Source of the DNA: Ascidiaceihabitans sp023955215
Lineage (GTDB): Bacteria > Pseudomonadota > Alphaproteobacteria > Rhodobacterales > Rhodobacteraceae
Assembly (NCBI GenBank): GCA_943788345.1
Contig: CALSPX010000006.1
Location: forward strand, 62,001-126,000
DNA length: 64,000 bases
Direction of reading: 5' to 3'
The notes below the pieces were generated by a model, which saw only the letters and a list, made by a program, of their open reading frames with translations, had not been told where the DNA came from and searched no databases. Made by a program: the position numbers and the translations under genes. Within the stretch, counting starts at the first letter, position 1. Each line of letters begins with the position of its first letter. Positions 34,765 through 43,012 of the stretch are shown one piece after another.

Positions 34765-35073
34765 TTGGCCAATGCGAACGACACATCTGGTATGATACCC
34801 AACGAACAGTGGGATGCCCTTTTGCGTGCGCCAATTATCGACACTGAATGTGCATTTTTCGAAGACCCTGAAACGGCACAGGAACGCATTGTTGTGATTT
34901 ATAACGCTCGAAATGCGCCACCCGTGGTCACTATCGATGTCAACAGCAACCAGTCATTGGTGACACTCAAAGCAGATGGCGCACCTTTAGCAGTTATGTC
35001 GTGCCATTCTACCGAGGTACCGTCTGCGGAAGACGTTGTGCTTTTCGCCCGCCACGCTCCTCAAAACGCTTAA
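34765..35073 (+). CDS. Small soluble protein resembling the RTX capping module
   Basis: A hypothetical protein of 102 residues from a TTG at 34765, or 93 from the ATG at 34792. Its body (ERIVVIYNARNAPPVVTIDVNSNQSLVTLKADG ... PSAEDVVLFAR) has the same order as the capping segment of the RTX protein: a short acidic strand pair, VxxDxxxxxLVxL, then xxAEDVVLF at the end. No signal or membrane segment is seen. Similarity is weak and is read by eye only. Its stop overlaps the convergent stop of the enoyl-CoA hydratase family gene (TTAA). Confidence 0.5.
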   Translation: MANANDTSGMIPNEQWDALLRAPIIDTECAFFEDPETAQERIVVIYNARNAPPVVTIDVNSNQSLVTLKADGAPLAVMSCHSTEVPSAEDVVLFARHAPQNA

Positions 35074-35843
35074 CGGCCCTCAAATTGTGCCGGACGTTTT
35101 TCAACAAACGCCATCACACCTTCTTTGAAATCACGCGTGCGGCCACAGTCACCTTGTTCTGATGCCTCAAGCGAAAGCTGGTCTTCCAACGTGTTGTCCC
35201 ATGATCCACGGATTGCACGTTTTACGGATCCAAATGCAGCGGTTGGCCCGTTTGCCAAATATGCAGCGCGTGATTGCCAATGATCCACAAATGTATCATC
35301 CGAAACGGCCTCCCAGATCATGCCCCAATCATCGGCTTGGCGGGCTGTAATCTTGTCTGCAAACAGCGCGGCACCCATTGCTTTGGCTGTCCCCATTGAA
35401 CGTGGCATCGTGTACGTGCCACCCGCGTCAGGCAATAGGCCGATACGTGCAAATGCTTGCAAAAAGTATGCACTCTCTGTTGCGATCACCACATCAAACG
35501 CCAATGCAAGGTTCGCACCAGCGCCCGCTGCTGCACCGTTCACGGCTGCAATTGTTGGTACAGGGCAATCATAGATCGCCTTCAGCATCGGTTCGTATTC
35601 ATCACGCAGGGTTTGCTCTAGATCAAAGCTGTTGCCTGAATTATCGCCCAGGTCCTGACCCGAACAAAACGCACGCCCTGCCCCAGTTAAGACAACGCAG
35701 CGCGCCGTGCGCCCACCCTCTTTGACCGCATGTTGAATTTCTGCCCGCATCTGGGTCGACATCGCGTTCATCACATCAGGACGATCCAAGGTGATGACGG
35801 CAATGTTGTCGTTCAGTTCAAATTTGATCGTCTGGTAATCCAT
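35070..35843 (-). CDS. Enoyl-CoA hydratase/isomerase family protein, PaaG-like
   Basis: A crotonase-fold enzyme of 257 residues. The oxyanion-hole strands are VVLTGAGRAFCSGQDLGD (about 47-64) and the AAVNGAAAGAGANLALAFDVVIATESAYFLQAFARIGLLPDAGGTY region (about 95-140). The Asp at LLPDAGGT and the SGQDLGD loop are typical of the PaaG group (2-(1,2-epoxy-1,2-dihydrophenyl)acetyl-CoA isomerase), but general enoyl-CoA hydratase activity remains possible. The ATG at 35843 is used; a longer frame to 35879 has no support. No other phenylacetate genes are present. It lies downstream of ccmH on the same strand. Confidence 0.85.
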   Translation of the reverse strand: MDYQTIKFELNDNIAVITLDRPDVMNAMSTQMRAEIQHAVKEGGRTARCVVLTGAGRAFCSGQDLGDNSGNSFDLEQTLRDEYEPMLKAIYDCPVPTIAAVNGAAAGAGANLALAFDVVIATESAYFLQAFARIGLLPDAGGTYTMPRSMGTAKAMGAALFADKITARQADDWGMIWEAVSDDTFVDHWQSRAAYLANGPTAAFGSVKRAIRGSWDNTLEDQLSLEASEQGDCGRTRDFKEGVMAFVEKRPAQFEGR

Positions 35844-35915
35844 GGCATCTTGTCCTTTTGACTGGCTTAGCCGAAGCATATCAAACGCGTTGCAGTGGGA
35901 AAGCAGAACCGCACG

Positions 35916-36380
35916 TCAATCTTTGAAATCATTCTCTAATATCTGAGCCAAGCGCGTCTTATCCGCATCGCTCAGGCCAGTATCATCCGTGGCAGATCCC
36001 GTGGCTCGCCCACGCAGGTAAATGATCCCCATTCCACCGGCAAGCAACAGCATTAATGGGCCAGACGCCCACAAAAGCAACGTGGAGCCATTCGCACGCG
36101 GTTGCAGCAGGACATATTCACCGTAGCGATCAACGATGAAATCCACCGCCGCTTCGTCGCTGTCCCCAGCAACCAAACGTTCGCGCAACAAAATACGCAA
36201 ATCACGCGCCAAAGATGCGTGGCTTTCGTCAATGCTTTCGTTCTGACAAACCAGACAGCGCAGCCCCTTGGACAGAGTACGCGCACGGGCCTCCAAGGCG
36301 GGATCAGCCAAAATCTCGTCTGGCTCGACCGCCCACAATGGCGAGGCGATCAACATCAAAAGGAAAACAAAACGTTTCAT
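35916..36380 (-). CDS. ccmH: Cytochrome c maturation protein CcmH (CycL type)
   Basis: Periplasmic thiol protein that helps reduce apocytochrome c for haem ligation. The 154-residue protein has a signal sequence (KRFVFLLMLIASPLWA), the redox motif LRCLVCQNESIDESHASLARDLR (about 40-62, L-R-C-x-x-C-Q-N) and a C-terminal membrane helix (STLLLWASGPLMLLLAGGMGIIYL). It is the short form, without the TPR (CcmI) domain. Start overlaps the ccmF stop (ATGA), so they are translationally coupled. Confidence 0.95.
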   Translation of the reverse strand: MKRFVFLLMLIASPLWAVEPDEILADPALEARARTLSKGLRCLVCQNESIDESHASLARDLRILLRERLVAGDSDEAAVDFIVDRYGEYVLLQPRANGSTLLLWASGPLMLLLAGGMGIIYLRGRATGSATDDTGLSDADKTRLAQILENDFKD

Positions 36381-38344
36381 TCTGCTGGCACCGCTTTGGC
36401 GTTTGCTTTACGCGCCCCTGCGGCCACACGGAAACGCCGATCTGAGAGGCTAAAGCACCCACCAAGTGCCATGAACGCGCATCCAATCCAAATCCAGTTG
36501 GTCAACGGTTTCACATAGGTCCGCACAGCCCAACCGCCTGCGTCCTGCTCATCCCCGATCACAACATAGACGTCACGGGCCAAATTATAGTCGATGGCTG
36601 CCTCTGTCGTTGGCATCTGGGCCACAGGGTAAATCCGCTTTTCTGGACGCATCTCTGACAATACACGCCCATCTTTGGACAATGTGATGTCTGCGATCGT
36701 TGCCAAATAGTTCGGCCCCTCAGAATCCGCGACCCCGTTCAGCGTGATCGTATAGGCCCCTACATCATAGGGCTGGCCGATTTGGGCCACGCGAATATCC
36801 TCGTACTGCCAAGACGTAATGCCTGCGACGCCCAGCATGGTGATCCCAAGACCCGAATGTGACAGCATCTTGCCCCAATCTGCACGTGGCAAACGCAACA
36901 AACGACCCCAACGACCACCACCGCGCCCAGTTCGCGACGCCAGATCGATGATAGCCCCCATGACAACCCACGCAGCTAAGAATACGCCAATCGGTCCCAA
37001 TATGGATCGACCTGTCTGCATAACCCAAACCAACCCCGCAATTGCAAGCGCCAGAACAAACGCATAGCGCAACGGATAAAACGCACGCTTAATCTCGGCG
37101 CGCTTCCACGGCATCATCGCACCCACTGGCAAAACCAGCCCAAGCACCAACATAAACGGCGTAAAGGCCATGTTGAAGAACGGCGGTCCCACCGACAATT
37201 TGCGGTCAAAGAACATCTCTGCCACCAAAGGCCACATTGTACCCACGAAAACCACGAAACAGCTGACAGCAAGAAGGATGTTGTTGGTAAGCAGTGCACT
37301 TTCACGGCTGACCAGTCCAAAGACGCCCTTTGCTTCCATCGTCCCTGCGCGCAAGGCGAATAGGATCAACGCACCGCCAGTAAAAAAGCCAAGGATCATT
37401 AAGATAAATACACCCCGCTCAGGGTCGTTGGCAAAGGCGTGCACAGAAGTCAGCAAACCCGAACGCACGATAAACGTGCCAATCAATGAAAAGCCAAAGG
37501 CCAAGATCGCCAGCAGAATCGTCCAAGATTTCAGGCTCTCACGCTTTTCGACCACAATGGCAGAATGCAGCAAAGCAGCAGACAGCAACCACGGCATAAA
37601 GGATGCGTTTTCAACCGGATCCCAGAACCAGAACCCACCCCAGCCAAGTTCATAATAGGCCCACCATGACCCAAGCGCGATGCCGATCGTCAGGAAAATC
37701 CACGCCGCCAATGTCCAAGGACGGACCCAACGGCCCCACGCCGCATCCACACGCCCCTCAATCAATGCAGCAACGGCAAAACTGAATGCCATGCTTAGAC
37801 CCACATAGCCCAAGTACAAAAATGGCGGGTGAAACGCCAAACCAGGGTCCTGCAACAACGGGTTCAAATCCTGCCCATCAAAGGGCGGAACAGCAAGACG
37901 CGTAAACGGGTTTGAGGTGAACAGAACAAACGCGAAAAACGCCACACCAATCGCGCCCTGAACCGACAAAACACGGGCCCGCAGGCTGGGTGGCAGGTTG
38001 GTTCCAAACCACGCAGCCGTAGCGCCAAACAGGGATACGATCAGGACCCAAAGCAACATTGACCCCTCATGGTTGCCCCATGTGCCACTGACTTTATACA
38101 GCATTGGTTTGGCAGAGTGGCTGTTCTGAACAACCAGCAACAGACTGAAATCAGACGATATAAACGCCCACATCAAGGCCCCGAATGCAAAGGCCGTTAA
38201 CATGAATTGGGCCGACGCGGCAGGTTCTGCAACCGCCATCCATGACCGCCATCCCTTGTGGGCACCCACCAAGGGAACAAAGGTCTGAACGACCGCGACC
38301 ATAAAGGCTAAAATCAGGGCAAAGTGTCCAAGTTCAGTGATCAT
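36377..38344 (-). CDS. ccmF: Cytochrome c haem lyase subunit CcmF
   Basis: A multi-spanning membrane protein of 655 residues that ligates haem delivered by CcmE to apocytochrome c. The N-terminal MITELGHFALILAFMVAVVQ is typical. The tryptophan-rich haem-handling motif YYELGWGGFWFWDPVENASFMPWL (about 240-262) and SVHAFANDPERGVFIL (about 315) identify it. Later residues (LSKDGRVLSEMRPEKRIYPVAQMPTTEAAID) form the periplasmic C-terminal region. The frame is open up to 38485, but that would overlap the holin gene; ATG 38344 fits the family. ccmH follows with an ATGA overlap. Confidence 0.95.
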   Translation of the reverse strand: MITELGHFALILAFMVAVVQTFVPLVGAHKGWRSWMAVAEPAASAQFMLTAFAFGALMWAFISSDFSLLLVVQNSHSAKPMLYKVSGTWGNHEGSMLLWVLIVSLFGATAAWFGTNLPPSLRARVLSVQGAIGVAFFAFVLFTSNPFTRLAVPPFDGQDLNPLLQDPGLAFHPPFLYLGYVGLSMAFSFAVAALIEGRVDAAWGRWVRPWTLAAWIFLTIGIALGSWWAYYELGWGGFWFWDPVENASFMPWLLSAALLHSAIVVEKRESLKSWTILLAILAFGFSLIGTFIVRSGLLTSVHAFANDPERGVFILMILGFFTGGALILFALRAGTMEAKGVFGLVSRESALLTNNILLAVSCFVVFVGTMWPLVAEMFFDRKLSVGPPFFNMAFTPFMLVLGLVLPVGAMMPWKRAEIKRAFYPLRYAFVLALAIAGLVWVMQTGRSILGPIGVFLAAWVVMGAIIDLASRTGRGGGRWGRLLRLPRADWGKMLSHSGLGITMLGVAGITSWQYEDIRVAQIGQPYDVGAYTITLNGVADSEGPNYLATIADITLSKDGRVLSEMRPEKRIYPVAQMPTTEAAIDYNLARDVYVVIGDEQDAGGWAVRTYVKPLTNWIWIGCAFMALGGCFSLSDRRFRVAAGARKANAKAVPAE

Positions 38345-38441
38345 CAATGGCATCCATTTTGAAAAGCTACGCCAACTATAGGCCTTGCCCCAAACCACGC
38401 CAATGATATTCGCGCACAACTTCGGTTCACATTGTCGCGGG

Positions 38442-39017
38442 TCACTGGTTGCGTTTGCGCCATGCATCAAGTGCCGCGTTGGCATCTGGCGCTATTGAGG
38501 CCACAGACAGGCGCACATCTGGGCCGCTGTCAGCGACACCAACGCTTTCTGCGCGTAGCTCTTTCAACGCTTTGATATTGCGCATCACTTGCGGAACATG
38601 CGCCATAGTTCCCACAATTTCACGCTGAAACTTCTGGCTTTTGACCTGATGCCGTGCCCCAAAATAGAACGAGACAATAACTCCTAACAACCACCACATC
38701 GGTTCAGGTACCAGCGCAATACCTTGCATTCGCTGTGAAAACCACAAGGGATCGATCATGGCCGCCACGAACAATCCAAGTGTCCCAAGGGCCAATGCAG
38801 GACGCGGCAAGCGGTTCACCCCGTCCATAAAACGATCAAACCAACCTTGGCGGGGGATCGCAAACTCCTGACCATATTCACGCATGGCCTGCATTTGAAC
38901 CTGCGCGCCGCGCTGTGAACCGGCCTCAGCGTTCTCACGAAAAACCTCTACAGTGTCGCGGACCATGTTGCCGCCACCGCCAAACATCAACTGAAACATT
39001 CGTTCGATCATGCCCAT
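38442..39017 (-). CDS. GTA-type holin (three-TM holin family)
   Basis: A 191-residue protein with a basic/amphipathic N-terminus (IERMFQLMFGGGGNMVRDTVEVFRENAEAG), a central pair of membrane segments (PALALGTLGLFVAAMIDPLWF, about 74-94; MWWLLGVIVSFYFGARHQ, about 106-123) and a polar tail. This matches the family named for gene-transfer-agent release holins in Rhodobacterales. It follows and overlaps the GH108 endolysin gene by 10 bp, a classic lysis pair. It is expected to make pores in the inner membrane so the endolysin reaches the wall. No other GTA or phage genes are in the window. Confidence 0.8.
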   Translation of the reverse strand: MGMIERMFQLMFGGGGNMVRDTVEVFRENAEAGSQRGAQVQMQAMREYGQEFAIPRQGWFDRFMDGVNRLPRPALALGTLGLFVAAMIDPLWFSQRMQGIALVPEPMWWLLGVIVSFYFGARHQVKSQKFQREIVGTMAHVPQVMRNIKALKELRAESVGVADSGPDVRLSVASIAPDANAALDAWRKRNQ

Positions 39018-39619
39018 GACGCGACCCTCTTGTTAAACTGTGACTGTGACAGGTGGTATTTGGGCGCGATGAATTCTTCGGCGCGCCGGATCCACCCGCC
39101 CTTTTTACCTGCACGCGTGCGCGCGTATTTGCGGCTGGCAGGACGGCGATCAGCAAGGCGCAGGTAATAATTGCGCCGCGCAATGCCATATGCGTCGATC
39201 AAATAGCCACCCGCAGTCTCGAACGCGGCCTGAACCGAGGCGATGGATTGAGGGCCAAGGGCGCCATCAACGACGACTTCAAACCCCATATCAATCAACA
39301 AACGTTGAAGTATGCGAACCGCGTTGCCACCTGCGTTCACATACATATCAAAGACTGTCGCCTGCAGAGGCTGCGGCAATTGCGCGATCAGCGGCCCCTC
39401 AAAGTAATGTTTGATGAAAATATCGACGGCTTGTGCACGGCTCAGCATCTGCACATCGTGTTTGTCCACATCCCCGTCGTGATCAAGATCCAAACCAAGA
39501 CGCCGCATGGTGTGAATGGTCACGCCAAAATTGGTGGCCCCACCCGGATCGTCAGGGTCATTCACATAGCCACCTTCGCGGTCCACAATCTGTTGGGCAA
39601 TCTGTCGTACCGTTTGCAT
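39008..39619 (-). CDS. GH108 N-acetylmuramidase (endolysin)
   Basis: A 203-residue lysozyme-like enzyme. DREGGYVNDPDDPGGATNFGVT (about 13-34), with Glu15 as the expected catalytic acid, is the glycoside hydrolase 108 signature. A C-terminal peptidoglycan-binding-3-like region follows (ATVFDMYVNAGGNAVRILQRLL; YGIARRNYYLRLADRRPASRKYARG-like segment). Between them DLDHDGDVDKHD (44-55) is a perfect EF-hand/dockerin-type calcium loop. No signal peptide is present, so release should depend on the holin that overlaps its 3' end. The ATG at 39619 follows AAGGATAAGGTG. Homologous to the unlinked endolysin/holin genes that release gene transfer agents in Rhodobacterales. Confidence 0.85.
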   Translation of the reverse strand: MQTVRQIAQQIVDREGGYVNDPDDPGGATNFGVTIHTMRRLGLDLDHDGDVDKHDVQMLSRAQAVDIFIKHYFEGPLIAQLPQPLQATVFDMYVNAGGNAVRILQRLLIDMGFEVVVDGALGPQSIASVQAAFETAGGYLIDAYGIARRNYYLRLADRRPASRKYARTRAGKKGGWIRRAEEFIAPKYHLSQSQFNKRVASWA

Positions 39620-39658
39620 CACCTTATCCTTTGGCCATTTCTGACCAGGTGAAGATGA

Positions 39659-39672
39659 TTAAATCAGGTTAA
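39659..39672. promoter_or_regulatory. Near-consensus CtrA site upstream of the lysis pair
   Basis: TTAA-ATCAGG-TTAA lies 40 bp before the endolysin ATG. The CtrA consensus is TTAA-N7-TTAA, so the spacer is one base short. On the gene strand the first half reads TTAACC, the preferred extended half-site. CtrA is known to be needed for GTA release gene expression in Rhodobacter. Confidence 0.4.
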
Positions 39673-39694
39673 TTTCCGGTAGTTGCAGCGTACG

Positions 39695-40141
39695 TTAGCT
39701 GCCTTCAGGTTCAACATAGACGCCCTGCGCCTTGAGGGCGTCTATAACCTCAGTTGGCATATAGTTTTCGTCATGTTTTGCAAGGATTTCAGTAGCTTCG
39801 AAGACACCGTTGATCAAACGACCCGTACCCACCATGCCCTGATTTTCCTCAAACAGGTCGGGCAAAACACCCGAATAGATGGCAGGAACGGACGCGCCAC
39901 CATCCGTCACCACGAATTGAATTGTCTCACCCTGACCACGCACAAGGCTTCCAACCTCGACCAACCCACCGATGCGAAACACCTCGGATGAGCTGGGCGG
40001 ATCTTCGACCACTTGCGTCGGAGAGCGAAAGAAATTGATGCCATCGCGCAAGGCATAGCCAATCAAAACAGTCGAAAGGACCAAGGCAACGGCCATAATC
40101 GCAACCACTTGAATACGGCGTTGTTTCTTAAGCGATTTCAT
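39695..40141 (-). CDS. ccmE: Cytochrome c-type biogenesis haem chaperone CcmE
   Basis: A 148-residue periplasmic haem chaperone anchored by one N-terminal helix (IQVVAIMAVALVLSTVLIGYAL, about 10-31). The OB-fold domain ends with AKHDENYMP (about 122-130), the haem-binding motif H-D-E-N-Y with the covalently attached His. RIGGLVEVGSLVRG (about 56) is also typical. It begins 16 bp after the argC stop and precedes the lysis pair, so haem chaperone and lyase genes are separated by an unrelated cassette. Confidence 0.95.
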   Translation of the reverse strand: MKSLKKQRRIQVVAIMAVALVLSTVLIGYALRDGINFFRSPTQVVEDPPSSSEVFRIGGLVEVGSLVRGQGETIQFVVTDGGASVPAIYSGVLPDLFEENQGMVGTGRLINGVFEATEILAKHDENYMPTEVIDALKAQGVYVEPEGS

Positions 40142-40157
40142 TACTACTCCTAAGGTA

Positions 40158-41186
40158 TCAGGGGAACAACGGGGCCATCATCAGCCCTGTTGTCTCAGGA
40201 ATACCTAGCATCAGATTGGCATTTTGCAACGCCTGCCCACTGCTTCCCTTGGTCAAATTATCGAGTGCTGCGATTACAATCGCGCGTCCTTCGATCCGAT
40301 CGGCAACTACACCGATGTGGCAAAAGTTTGAGCCGCGAATGTGTCGCGTGCTTGGGGTCTCACCCATTGGCAACACTTCGATGAACGGTTCATCCGCGTA
40401 AGCCGCAACCATCGTGTCATAGATCGCTTGCGCATCGCCCTTAACATAGGTCGTCGCCAGAATTCCGCGATTTGCAGGAACCAGATGAGGGGTGAATTGA
40501 ATTTTCACGTCACGCCCCGCCAAGGCGCTGAATTCTTGATCAAATTCACCCAAATGGCGGTGTGTACTGCCCACAGCATAGGCGTGATAGCCCTCAGATA
40601 ATTCCGCGTGCAAAAGGTTCTCTTTCAACGCACGCCCCGCACCAGACACCGCACACTTAAGGTCCAGAATGATCTCGTCCAGATCAATAACCCCTGCAGC
40701 AATCAAAGGGCGCAGCACGAATTGGCCCGTCGCCGCATTGCAGCCAGTTCCCGCCACCAAACGCGCGGTCTGAATCTCTTCACGGTAAAATTCGCTTAGG
40801 CCATAAACCGCTTCGCCTTGCATTTCGACAGCGCCGTGTGGATTGCCATACCACGCCGCGTAGGCTTCAGGATCACGCAGACGGAAATCAGCACTAAGAT
40901 CGACAATCTTAAGGAATTTCGGCAGGTCACGAATGACCTCTTGGCTGGTTTTATGCGGCAATGCGCAAAAACACAGATCAATGCCAGACCAATCAATCTC
41001 ATCAAACTTAACCATGTCCGGAAGATCCAGATGGCGCAGGTGTGGAAAGACGGAAGCAAGGGTTTTGCCCGCTTTAGAATACGCCCCTAACGCCTTGATT
41101 TTCATAGAAGGATGTTCAGATATTAGGCGAATAAGTTCGGCACCCGTATAGCCACTGGCACCCAAAATTGCGATAGAATAGGTCAT
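40158..41186 (-). CDS. argC: N-acetyl-gamma-glutamyl-phosphate reductase
   Basis: NADPH-dependent reductase of arginine synthesis that makes N-acetylglutamate semialdehyde. The 342-residue protein starts with the Rossmann motif IAILGASGYTGAELIRL. The catalytic Cys lies in VAGTGCNAATGQFVLRPL (about 142-160). HRHLGEFDQEFSALAG and the C-terminal LDNLTKGSSGQALQNANLMLG are family hallmarks. ATG 41186 is chosen because it directly precedes the Rossmann strand; the longer frame to 41258 runs into the murI end. Confidence 0.96.
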   Translation of the reverse strand: MTYSIAILGASGYTGAELIRLISEHPSMKIKALGAYSKAGKTLASVFPHLRHLDLPDMVKFDEIDWSGIDLCFCALPHKTSQEVIRDLPKFLKIVDLSADFRLRDPEAYAAWYGNPHGAVEMQGEAVYGLSEFYREEIQTARLVAGTGCNAATGQFVLRPLIAAGVIDLDEIILDLKCAVSGAGRALKENLLHAELSEGYHAYAVGSTHRHLGEFDQEFSALAGRDVKIQFTPHLVPANRGILATTYVKGDAQAIYDTMVAAYADEPFIEVLPMGETPSTRHIRGSNFCHIGVVADRIEGRAIVIAALDNLTKGSSGQALQNANLMLGIPETTGLMMAPLFP

Positions 41187-41211
41187 GTTTTTCTCGATAT
41201 ATTGGTAAAGA

Positions 41212-42021
41212 TCACGCTGCAGTAAAGGTGATCTGACGTCGCAAGAATTGGGTGGCACGGTTGCTGACTTGTTTGGGATCGCCCGTGGTCAAGTAAGCTG
41301 GTTCTCCACTGCCGATTTTGTCACCGTGACGTGTCAGGTAATCGGCCAAGCTTTCACCCACCAAATTGGCCTGTGAAAACACCTTCACATCAGCGCCAAG
41401 CGCCTCTTGGAAGGCATCTAACATCAAAGGGTAATGGGTGCAGCCCAAGATGGCCGCCTGTGGCTTGGGCATTTTACGCATCAACGCATCAACATGCGAA
41501 CGCACCATCGCTTCGGCCAAAATGAAATCACCGTCTTCAATGGCATCCACAACACCGCTGCAGGCCTGCGCCTCAACATCCACACCAATCGCACGAAACG
41601 CCAATTCGCGTTGGAATGCACGGCTCGCCACAGTCGCAGGGGTCGCAAACAGCGCAACATGTTTCACATCAACTTCGCGCGGTGGTGAATTGTCACCCCA
41701 ATCACGCTCTGTCAGGGCCTCGATCAACGGAACAAACACACCCAAGACGCGCTTGCCCTCAGGGATCCACCCTTCTTGCATACGACGCAGGGCAGCAGCA
41801 GAGGCCGTATTGCAGGCCAAAATCACAAGTTCACAGCCCGCATCAAACAGCCGCTGAACGGCCGCACAGGTCAATTCATAGATGTCATCCGCTGTGCGCA
41901 CGCCGTAGGGCGCATGCTCGCTGTCCGCTAGATAGATAAAGTCAACATCAGGAAGACGCTTTTGCGCGGCCTCAAGTACAGTTAATCCACCTAAACCACT
42001 ATCAAAAATACCAACTGCCAT
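41212..42021 (-). CDS. murI: Glutamate racemase
   Basis: Makes D-glutamate for peptidoglycan. The 269-residue protein has the two catalytic cysteine motifs, ILACNTASAAALRRM (about 67-81) and AILGCTHYPLMLD (about 189-201), and the N-terminal VGIFDSGLGGLTVLEA. YLADSEHAPYG (about 31) is also conserved. It is 25 bp upstream of argC and 6 bp downstream of the acyltransferase gene, forming a compact minus-strand run. Confidence 0.95.
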   Translation of the reverse strand: MAVGIFDSGLGGLTVLEAAQKRLPDVDFIYLADSEHAPYGVRTADDIYELTCAAVQRLFDAGCELVILACNTASAAALRRMQEGWIPEGKRVLGVFVPLIEALTERDWGDNSPPREVDVKHVALFATPATVASRAFQRELAFRAIGVDVEAQACSGVVDAIEDGDFILAEAMVRSHVDALMRKMPKPQAAILGCTHYPLMLDAFQEALGADVKVFSQANLVGESLADYLTRHGDKIGSGEPAYLTTGDPKQVSNRATQFLRRQITFTAA

Positions 42022-42027
42022 GCGTCA

Positions 42028-42909
42028 TCAGGCGCGATGCCTGTCCTCAAATTCATATCCAAGATCAAATGATTTGATCGGATTTGGGTTCAGCTCATAC
42101 GTGGCTTTGCGCAGGAAATCCATCATCTGTTTGGAATCCTTTGCAATCGGGTCCAACACATCGCGCCCAATCGGTTCCCCGATCACGACCCGCACTGGTG
42201 TGTCCACGCGCTTTTTAAACTCCTTGATCAATAGCCCAAGGCGCAATGTCGAGTGCAAATGGCTGGCGATCTGAAACAGGCGGCTGGTGTGGCCGTCAAA
42301 ATAGATAGGGATCACAGTGGCATTTGATTTGGCAATCATGCGCGCGGTAAAGCTGCGCCACATCGGGTCCATTGGGCGACCAAAGGGACGTTCGGCTGTG
42401 CTAACGGTGCCACCGGGAAACACGCCAATCGCGCCGCCCTGCCCAAGGTAATCCAATGCCGTCTTGCGTGTCGCAATATTGGTTTGAACCCCTTCACGCG
42501 TCTCATCAAAGGAGATCGGCAAAACAATGCGGTTCAAATCCTCTGCCTTGCGAAACACGCTGTTGGCCAAAATGCGAAAATCGCCACGGGCTTGGGACAG
42601 GATATGACCCATCATCAACCCATCCAAGATACCATAAGGGTGATTGGCGATCAGAATAACGGGTCCCTCGCTGGGAATATTGGACAGCGCACCACCAACG
42701 ATATCAAGGCTAAGACCATAGCGATCGACCATCACCTGCCAAAAATCACGCCCCTGCGCGACTTCATCTTCATACCCTTTTGCCCGTTTGATCAGGCGCA
42801 ATCGGCCCGTCGTGTTCTCAAGCAACCGCACCACTGTTCGGCCACTGCGCGTTTTAACGGAGTGCGCATAACTTATTTCGCGGGCAATTTCGCGTGTGTT
42901 CAATGACAT
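42028..42909 (-). CDS. PlsC-family lysophospholipid acyltransferase
   Basis: A 293-residue acyltransferase. The catalytic H-x4-D motif is NHPYGILDG (about 94-102), followed by FRILANSVFRKAEDLNRIVLPISFD, GAIGVFPGGTVS (about 158) and FTARMIAKSNATVIPIYFDG (about 184-203), in the PlsC block order. It is larger than housekeeping 1-acylglycerol-3-phosphate acyltransferases and resembles the haemolysin-like/ornithine-lipid acyltransferase group, but the acceptor cannot be assigned. ATG 42909 has GGAGGCAGAGG upstream; an extension to 42945 is unsupported. Confidence 0.82.
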   Translation of the reverse strand: MSLNTREIAREISYAHSVKTRSGRTVVRLLENTTGRLRLIKRAKGYEDEVAQGRDFWQVMVDRYGLSLDIVGGALSNIPSEGPVILIANHPYGILDGLMMGHILSQARGDFRILANSVFRKAEDLNRIVLPISFDETREGVQTNIATRKTALDYLGQGGAIGVFPGGTVSTAERPFGRPMDPMWRSFTARMIAKSNATVIPIYFDGHTSRLFQIASHLHSTLRLGLLIKEFKKRVDTPVRVVIGEPIGRDVLDPIAKDSKQMMDFLRKATYELNPNPIKSFDLGYEFEDRHRA

Positions 42910-43012
42910 TGTTGGCCTCTGCCTCCACTGCTTTTGATTGGGCAATTAATCCCTCAAATCAGCAATGCCCAGTGTTTATGACATGAACGTAACCAATATA
43001 AAGCGATCTTGA

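Noticed and set aside
38345..38485. Longer N-terminus for CcmF
   Set aside because: It would overlap the holin gene and precedes the conserved family start at 38344.
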